Origin: NORP259 sp041398705
Lineage (GTDB): Bacteria; Planctomycetota; UBA1135; GCA-002686595
Reading direction: 5' to 3'
NCBI GenBank assembly: GCA_041398705.1
Contig: JAWKUI010000001.1
Location: 62,001 to 126,000, forward strand
DNA: 64,000 nt
The translations under genes and the position numbers were made by a program. The notes below the pieces were generated by a model that saw only the letters and a list, made by a program, of their open reading frames with translations, searched no databases and was not told the DNA's origin. This document shows positions 60,037 through 64,000 of this stretch, one piece after another. Position 1 is the first letter of the stretch. The number at the start of each line of letters is the position of its first letter.

Positions 60037-61593
60037 TCAGTTCTCGTCCCGGGTGGGCGCAGACCCGTCGAGCCCGAGCCCCTGCAGGTGCTCAAACGCA
60101 CGCACCTTGCGCAGGTAATCCAGGCCGTCCATGTCGACCTTGCCTTCGAGCTCCAGGCGCTCGAGGCGCCCACGGATGTTGAGGTTGGCGGACATGAAGA
60201 AGGGGCCGTATTCGACCTTTTCGAGGGTCGCCTTGCCCGTCTCCTTGCCATCGACCACTCCCACCACGTTGCCGGCGGCATCGCGGCTGAGCTGGCACTT
60301 GTACGTGCGCTTCTCGTACATCGGCGCCAGGCCGTTGGTGTTGTTGATCAGTTGGCCCTTCGCGTAACACCAGACCGAGTGGATGAACGCCTGACCGAGG
60401 AAGTTCAGTTCCTTGGGTTCGGCGGCCATGCCGAACAGCAGGTTGCCGCCTTGCAGGTCGAAGGTGTCGCCAATGCGGCTGGCCTGCCAGTCGTAGCGGA
60501 TGGTCATCTCCTTCTCGAAGGGCACGTGGTGCAGGATGCCCACGCGGCCCGCCCAGGCTAGGGCGCCTTCGTTGTGCAGGAAGCCGGACGTTTCCGCCGC
60601 GGGCGCCTTGTCCGGGTTGGACATGCAGAATTCGAACAGATCGGGCACGGAGCCGAAGTCGGAGAGTTCGGCGGGGTTGTCGAACTCGTAGACGATCTTG
60701 TAGCGCCCCTCACCGAGGTCGGTGCAAGCGCCGCGCACGAGTTCGTTCAGGCTGGCCTGGGCGAACACCTGGTCCGCCATGTCCCGGGCGTAACTCTTGA
60801 TGTCGCTCTCGATGCCGTTCAGCACCGGCACGTCCTTCGCCACCGCGTTGACGCGCCCCATGCGCTGCAGCAATTCGGTTTTGGCCGCCTTGTCCTCGGG
60901 ATACCCCGCCGCCGCGAGCACCTCGATGTCCGCCACCGCGCTGCCCAGCTTGCCCATCCAGGCGTACTGTTTCAGTTCCGCGGCGTCCGTGGCCCCTAAA
61001 CCCTCGACCCCGTCCGCGCTCCACTCCTGGCCAGCCAGGGCCGGCAGATACAGGCGCAGAATCACCGGTTCGATCGAATCCTTCGCCTTGCCCAGGTTCT
61101 CGATCAGGATCGCCGGGGTCAGGTCCTTGAGGGCGATGCGGTCGACGCTCTTGCGCTTTTTGGTGAAGATCACCTCACCGTTCTCGATCCGGTCGATCTT
61201 GAACGCGGCCATGGCGTCCTCGACCGGGATGCGCAGGTTCTTTTTGCCCGCCTGCAGCTCCTTGAGCCAGGCCAGGCGGTAGTCCACCGCGGTCTGGGCG
61301 CGCTCCTGCTCCCGGGTCAGGCGCTCCAGCAACTCGCCAGAAGCGCCTTCCTTGGCGGCCGCCAGCATCACCACCGCCTGCTCGAAGTCCCCGGCCGCGG
61401 CCACACCGATGGCCTTCGCCAGGGGGGCCGCATCCACCTTGGCCCACTGGGCCAATTGGGAGCTGTCGTAGGGCGGCGGAGGCGGCGGCAACAGGCCCGA
61501 ACGCTGCTTGCGCTGGGCGGTCGCATCCGGCGCAAACGCCAGAACCAGGCACGCCAGGGTCAGGAGCGAGGGGACGGAGGGGAGGAACTTCAT
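60037..61593 (-). CDS. secreted protein of unknown function
   Basis: 518 residues from ATG 61593 with signal peptide KFLPSVPSLLTLACLVLAFA; the frame open to 62655 overlaps the ATPase gene and is rejected. After a Pro linker (SGLLPPPPPPYDSS) come a helical part (residues about 45-290) and a beta-sandwich (about 290-490, KIVYEFDNPAELSDFGS, FDLQGGNLLFGMA, RTYKCQLSRDAAGNVVGVVDG) resembling a concanavalin-like/3-keto-disaccharide-hydrolase domain, common in planctomycetes. Catalytic residues cannot be named. Probably a periplasmic glycan-binding protein. Confidence 0.65.
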   Translation of the reverse strand: MKFLPSVPSLLTLACLVLAFAPDATAQRKQRSGLLPPPPPPYDSSQLAQWAKVDAAPLAKAIGVAAAGDFEQAVVMLAAAKEGASGELLERLTREQERAQTAVDYRLAWLKELQAGKKNLRIPVEDAMAAFKIDRIENGEVIFTKKRKSVDRIALKDLTPAILIENLGKAKDSIEPVILRLYLPALAGQEWSADGVEGLGATDAAELKQYAWMGKLGSAVADIEVLAAAGYPEDKAAKTELLQRMGRVNAVAKDVPVLNGIESDIKSYARDMADQVFAQASLNELVRGACTDLGEGRYKIVYEFDNPAELSDFGSVPDLFEFCMSNPDKAPAAETSGFLHNEGALAWAGRVGILHHVPFEKEMTIRYDWQASRIGDTFDLQGGNLLFGMAAEPKELNFLGQAFIHSVWCYAKGQLINNTNGLAPMYEKRTYKCQLSRDAAGNVVGVVDGKETGKATLEKVEYGPFFMSANLNIRGRLERLELEGKVDMDGLDYLRKVRAFEHLQGLGLDGSAPTRDEN

Positions 61594-61823
61594 GGTCGTT
61601 CGGGGAATGGCGCTTGCGGGCCGGGAATCGGGCTGAAGATTCCAGCGCCCGCCGGAACGGCAGGGAAGCCCTGCGGGGATCGGATCGACCGAAAAAACCT
61701 CGCCGGCTGAGGGAATACGCTCCCCAGCCATCGCTTTTCGTAACGAAAGAGTAACGATTCCCGCGAACCACACGCGGAAGCGACTTCCCGGGATCCGTGA
61801 AAACGAATGGGCCGGGTTCGGGT

Positions 61824-63341
61824 TCAGTTCAAGGTGCGGCGCTGGGTTCGTGCGCGATCGGTCCAGGCGGAGCGCTGGATGTCGAACAGGCGCAGGGGCA
61901 GGCGCCAGCGCGGATCGTCGTCCGGCATGGTCTCGGGCAGATCCCGAACATGCTCCGAGATCAGGGTGCCGAGGAAGCCGAAACACAGACGCGGGGTACC
62001 GAGGGTCTGCAGGGCATCCTTGATGTCCGCTTCGCTGACTTCCGATACGAACAGGTCCTGAAGGCTGGGATTGCGCCCGCTCTGGGCCGCAGCCGCCAGC
62101 CGCTGGTTGGCGATGCTGAGAAGCTCCTGGCCGGTCCACATCAGCTCCTGCACCGCGTTGGCCTTGTCCAGGCGCATGCGCTTGAGCTCGTCGCTCGAGG
62201 CGTTGGTCATCAGGCGCGACAGCTCGATCGGCAGGAACAGCTTGAGGCCCATGCCATCGAACTGCAGCAGCTTGTGCTCGAGCAGGGGTTCGACGAAGCG
62301 CGTCATCGACTCGGCTTTGCTCTCGAGGAAGGTCGACTCGTCGACCCGGTCCACGAGCACGAACATCGAGGCGTAGCCGCCGCTGCGCAGGACGCCGAGC
62401 AGGCGCTTGAGCAGCAGGTACCGCGATTCCTCTTCCTGGCCCTGGGGCAGGGTCAACTCGCCGCGCGCCGCCGGGGGCAGGGTCGCGAGGAACCGGGCCA
62501 GGGGCCGCGCCGCCGCGGGCACCACGCGGATCGCATGCACCGCCTTGCGCGCCTTGCCGTGCAGCAGGAAGCCGGTCACCCAGGTCCATAGCCAGGTCGC
62601 CCCGACGAGGGCCGCGCCAATGCCGTGGTACAGGGCCGGGAAACGCACATCCCATTCCTTGAAGCGATCGATGACCGCGCCGAGGAAACCGAGGTGCGGC
62701 CAGATCAGCAGCAGCACGCCGACCACCGTCAGCACCGTGCGCGCCATTTGCAGCATCATCGGCCGGCCGCTGAACCAGCCGAGGGACTTCTGCAGGGTGA
62801 CCAGGGCTTCGCCGCGGGTCTGTTCGTCCGACCGGTAGTAGAGCCAGGCGAGGGTCACGAGGTCGCGGCGCTTCTTGCGGTCGAACCGCTTGGCCTCGGC
62901 GGCATTGCGCACGACCTGGTCGACGAGCTGGGTGACCGCCAGGGACAACATGGCGTCCAGGTGATCGGCCCGGGTCCAGGTCTCGAGCAGGCGGGCCGTG
63001 GTTTTCTTCGAGCCCCCGGGGATGTTCAGCGACCGGCGCAGGGACTCCAGGAACGGATCGAAGTCGATGTACTCAACCAGGAAAGCGCGCGCGTCGGGGT
63101 GCGCGTCGTTGTAGGCCTCGAGGCGCCGCAGCATCGTGCGCCGCAGACCACTCTTGCCCGAGCCCTTCTCGCCAAACACCACCCCGGGCACCGGCGAGGC
63201 TGGGTCCCCGTACAGGCGATCGAAGCTCGAATGCACCGCCGCGGAATCCAGCCGCGCGAGCACGGGATCCTTGTCGGCATCCTCGTGCACAAACGGCTCC
63301 TCCCTCAATCCCCAATGGGCCCGCCAGGTATCCGCAAACAT
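61824..63341 (-). CDS. KAP-like membrane P-loop ATPase
   Basis: 505 residues from ATG 63341, behind GGAGG seven bases upstream; the frame upstream is not convincing. Walker A GEKGSGKS (57-64) and a Walker-B-like MFVLVDRVDE (near 320) enclose two membrane helices (about 200-222 and 232-258), the hallmark of KAP-family ATPases, which place a P-loop domain on the inner face of the membrane. A C-terminal helical part ends TDRARTQRRTLN. Some KAP proteins act in phage defence, others in membrane organisation; nothing here decides. Confidence 0.72.
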   Translation of the reverse strand: MFADTWRAHWGLREEPFVHEDADKDPVLARLDSAAVHSSFDRLYGDPASPVPGVVFGEKGSGKSGLRRTMLRRLEAYNDAHPDARAFLVEYIDFDPFLESLRRSLNIPGGSKKTTARLLETWTRADHLDAMLSLAVTQLVDQVVRNAAEAKRFDRKKRRDLVTLAWLYYRSDEQTRGEALVTLQKSLGWFSGRPMMLQMARTVLTVVGVLLLIWPHLGFLGAVIDRFKEWDVRFPALYHGIGAALVGATWLWTWVTGFLLHGKARKAVHAIRVVPAAARPLARFLATLPPAARGELTLPQGQEEESRYLLLKRLLGVLRSGGYASMFVLVDRVDESTFLESKAESMTRFVEPLLEHKLLQFDGMGLKLFLPIELSRLMTNASSDELKRMRLDKANAVQELMWTGQELLSIANQRLAAAAQSGRNPSLQDLFVSEVSEADIKDALQTLGTPRLCFGFLGTLISEHVRDLPETMPDDDPRWRLPLRLFDIQRSAWTDRARTQRRTLN

Positions 63342-63434
63342 GTCATCGCCTCCGCCGGTGAGCATAGAACCCCGCGCGAATCCCTGAACTCGTCTCGCCC
63401 GAGTTTTTTTGGGAAAGCGCCCCGGAACTGCCCC

Positions 63435-63458
63435 CCCCCTCGCGCGGGTGCGAGGGGG
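63435..63458. repeat. C/G-rich small hairpin
   Basis: CCCCCTCGC (63435-63443) pairs with GCGAGGGGG (63450-63458), loop of 6. It lies between the PNP gene's 3' end and the ATPase gene. No T-tract. Confidence 0.4.
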
Positions 63459-63497
63459 TCTCAGGTCCACTCGGACATAGGCGAAAGAGACCGCCGC

Positions 63498-63624
63498 GTC
63501 GTTGGAATAACGTTACATACCGAACCAGGTTCGATCAGTCCCACAATTCTGCGGCGTGCGAAGCACGCTCGCGGAATGTGGGACTGATCGAACCTGGTTC
63601 GGAATGTAACGTTATTCCAACGAC
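63498..63624. repeat. long palindromic element, copy 2
   Basis: Arms of 48 bp, 63498-63545 and 63577-63624, complementary except at one position; the middle continues with a further GCGTGC-GAA-GCACGC hairpin, so almost the whole 127 bases could fold into one stem. Each arm contains CCGAACCAGGTTCG-like inner symmetry and the outer words GTTGGAATAACGTTAC. Related to the element at 21765-21882. It begins 22 bases past the stop of the PNP gene and could also act as its terminator. Confidence 0.75.
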
Positions 63625-63646
63625 CGACCAACGACCATCCTCCCCG

Positions 63647-64000
63647 TCACCGGGGGAGCCGGCCCAGGGCGGGCAAGGCGCGCTTGAGCAATCGCGAGAA
63701 GTACTCCGAATAGGCATTCGCAGCCGCCGTGACTTCCTCGTGGTTGAGCGGTCCTGTGGCAATGCCCGCGGCAGGGTTCGAGATCAGGGATAGGGCCGTC
63801 ACCCGCATGCCGCAGGCTGCGCCGACCATGGCTTCGGCCACTGTGCTCATGCCGACCGACTGGGCGCCCATGCCCGCCAGCATGCGGATCTCGGCCGGTG
63901 TTTCGTAGCTTGGCCCAAGCAGGCCCGCGTAGACCCCGTGTTCGAGAGGCACCCCGGTCTCCGCTGCACAGGCATCGATCACCGCGCCGGCTTCCACGTC
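63647..64000 (-). CDS. purine-nucleoside phosphorylase, C-terminal part (cut by window end)
   Basis: The frame is open to the last base, so the N-terminal half lies beyond the window. The visible 117 residues have the hallmarks of the trimeric PNP family: HGVYAGLLGPSYETPAEI, MLAGMGAQSVGMSTVAEAM and TALSLISNPAAGI (where a catalytic Asn of PNP sits in this strand), then a terminal helix after HEEV. It phosphorolyses purine (deoxy)nucleosides to base and (deoxy)ribose-1-phosphate. With DeoC and RpiB in the same 12 kb it suggests nucleoside use. Confidence 0.9.
   Translation of the reverse strand, partial: DVEAGAVIDACAAETGVPLEHGVYAGLLGPSYETPAEIRMLAGMGAQSVGMSTVAEAMVGAACGMRVTALSLISNPAAGIATGPLNHEEVTAAANAYSEYFSRLLKRALPALGRLPR

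Noticed and set aside
61738..61765. TAACGA repeats (CGTAACGAAAGAGTAACG) as a third copy of the palindromic family
   Set aside because: Only a short direct repeat; it lacks the GAACCAGGTTC core and arms.
61594..62655. Long N-terminal extension of the secreted protein at 60037-61593
   Set aside because: It lies antiphase within the ATPase gene, and a signal peptide begins exactly at 61593.

Overview
The window reads as chromosomal DNA from a high-GC, Gram-negative-type bacterium with a very large secreted proteome. The mix of CRTAC1-type FG-GAP/ASPIC-UnbV proteins, FG-GAP proteins sharing one C-terminal module, carboxypeptidase-regulatory-like surface proteins, DUF2142-like and GT39/AftB-like membrane glycosyltransferases and a large amidohydrolase locus suggests a planctomycete or relative. 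That assignment is inference: no rRNA or other marker is present.

Layout. 1-1.9 kb: two coupled membrane-protein genes, the first cut by the window edge. 2-8.6 kb: a lower-GC block of three minus-strand secreted genes among three broken transposase fragments. 8.9-13.8 kb: dps, an orphan TakP-like TRAP binding protein, a degenerate pseudopilin candidate, a DUF1858-rhodanese fusion and proS. 13.9-16.1 kb: small unknowns (a lipoprotein, a DMP19/DUF4375-like protein, and a gene split at an 11-G tract). 16.3-24.9 kb: two FG-GAP proteins with a related C-terminal module, a DUF6090-like protein, a clan-A glycosidase-like lipoprotein, an S41 peptidase and an epimerase pair. 25-34 kb: an alpha/beta-hydrolase fold protein without its nucleophile, then a plus-strand run of TPR protein, CRTAC1 protein, an APC transporter fused to PTS-EIIA and TrkA-C-like domains, and a secreted beta-rich protein. 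34-38.7 kb: polyphosphate metabolism, with ppk1 converging on a Ppx/GppA gene that is translationally coupled to a TrpD2/YbiB-like gene.

38.9-51.3 kb holds the most striking feature: eight adjacent minus-strand genes (nine modules), nearly all with obvious signal sequences, all with the amidohydrolase (COG1228, imidazolonepropionase-like) outline. Only one (41638-42966) keeps the metal-binding set HxH, His, His, Asp; in the other eight modules the HxH motif is gone. The locus looks like an exported assembly of one enzyme plus many pseudoenzymes.

51.6-64 kb: a small unknown, an rpiB-deoC pair with helix-plus-linker N-terminal extensions resembling microcompartment targeting tails, a dynamin-like GTPase, an FkbM methyltransferase, a GT39-type glycosyltransferase, a secreted unknown, a membrane KAP-like ATPase and the C-terminal part of a purine nucleoside phosphorylase. 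The phosphorylase, DeoC and RpiB together suggest nucleoside or deoxyribose catabolism. Two related long hairpins (21765-21882 and 63498-63624) look like copies of one dispersed palindromic element.

I saw no rRNA, tRNA or CRISPR array. All family assignments come from reading motifs; no database search was run.
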